Assembly: GCA_003023105.1 (NCBI GenBank)
Contig: PXSZ01000019.1
Location: 1-8,236, forward strand
Length of the DNA: 8,236 bases
Source: Bacteroidetes bacterium QH_10_64_37
GTDB lineage: Bacteria; Bacteroidota; Rhodothermia; Rhodothermales; Salinibacteraceae
Reading direction: 5' to 3'
Shown here: positions 8,133 through 8,236 of the stretch, one piece after another
Layout of the letters: every line of letters starts with the position of its first letter
Numbering within the stretch: the stretch's first letter is position 1
Notes under the pieces: generated by a model
Seen by the model: the letters and a program-made list of their open reading frames with translations, nothing else
The model's database searches: none
What the model was told of the DNA's origin: nothing
Translations under genes and position numbers: made by a program

Positions 8133-8160
8133 GGTATATCACACCTGCGCCGCTCGTGAA
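8133..8160 (-). promoter_or_regulatory. Candidate promoter of the activator cluster (extended -10)
   Basis: On the minus strand TTCACG (8160-8155) is followed after 16 bases by TATACC (8138-8133), preceded by TGA to form an extended -10 (TGnTATACC). Each box matches the general sigma-70 consensus at 4 of 6 positions. Transcription would start near 8126, at the edge of the inverted repeat. I see no convincing sigma-54 (GG-N10-GC) site, so self-activation is not supported. Confidence 0.35.
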
Positions 8161-8236
8161 GGATCCCAGTTCCGGTTCAGTCTGCGTTGAAGATGCCGTG
8201 ACAAGACCCGCCGAGCGTTCAGAGATGAGACAGGTC

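Noticed and set aside
8124..8235. Minus-strand frame open from the right edge for about 37 codons, a possible end of an upstream gene such as miaB
   Set aside because: The translation shows no TRAM-domain or other recognisable C-terminus, and the stretch contains the candidate promoter. It is treated as intergenic.

Overview
The window looks like chromosomal DNA from a GC-rich member of the Bacteroidota/Rhodothermota, most plausibly a Salinibacter-like halophile. This rests on three observations: proteins rich in Asp and Glu, the lack of clear Shine-Dalgarno sequences before most starts, and a sigma-54-type regulator encoded just upstream of an LptE lipoprotein gene, an order I recall from Bacteroidota. 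The genus is an inference. Nothing in the window looks like a phage, plasmid or CRISPR locus, and I found no convincing new multi-gene system.

Left part (1-1972). The minus strand carries the first ~481 codons of purL (de novo purine synthesis), cut by the left edge. It is followed by a 528-base gap. This gap holds a degenerate heptamer tandem repeat near the purL start. It also holds what I read as the frameshifted C-terminal remnant of a RES-domain toxin gene, and a candidate promoter for the next gene.

Middle (1973-5604). Three plus-strand genes lie in series: an NHS-family (NupG-like) nucleoside permease, an extended SDR of the fatty-acyl/thioester-reductase type, and a Tat-exported N-terminal-nucleophile asparaginase/glycosylasparaginase. 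A strong hairpin separates the first two. A candidate promoter precedes the third. Purine synthesis and nucleoside uptake lie side by side but are divergently transcribed.

Right part (5613-8236). The minus-strand cluster reads, in transcription order, sigma-54 activator (AAA+ plus Fis HTH, no sensor domain), then a four-helix-bundle (S23/IVP) protein, then LptE-like lipoprotein. The four-helix gene sits between two short GACGCGG-containing repeat clusters in opposite orientation and uses less GC-rich codons. It looks like a late arrival in an otherwise conserved pair. The leader of the activator gene contains an extended -10 type promoter candidate followed by a long interrupted inverted repeat. 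The last ~190 bases have no recognisable gene.

Long open frames antisense to purL, the permease/SDR pair and the activator are codon-bias shadows and are not annotated.
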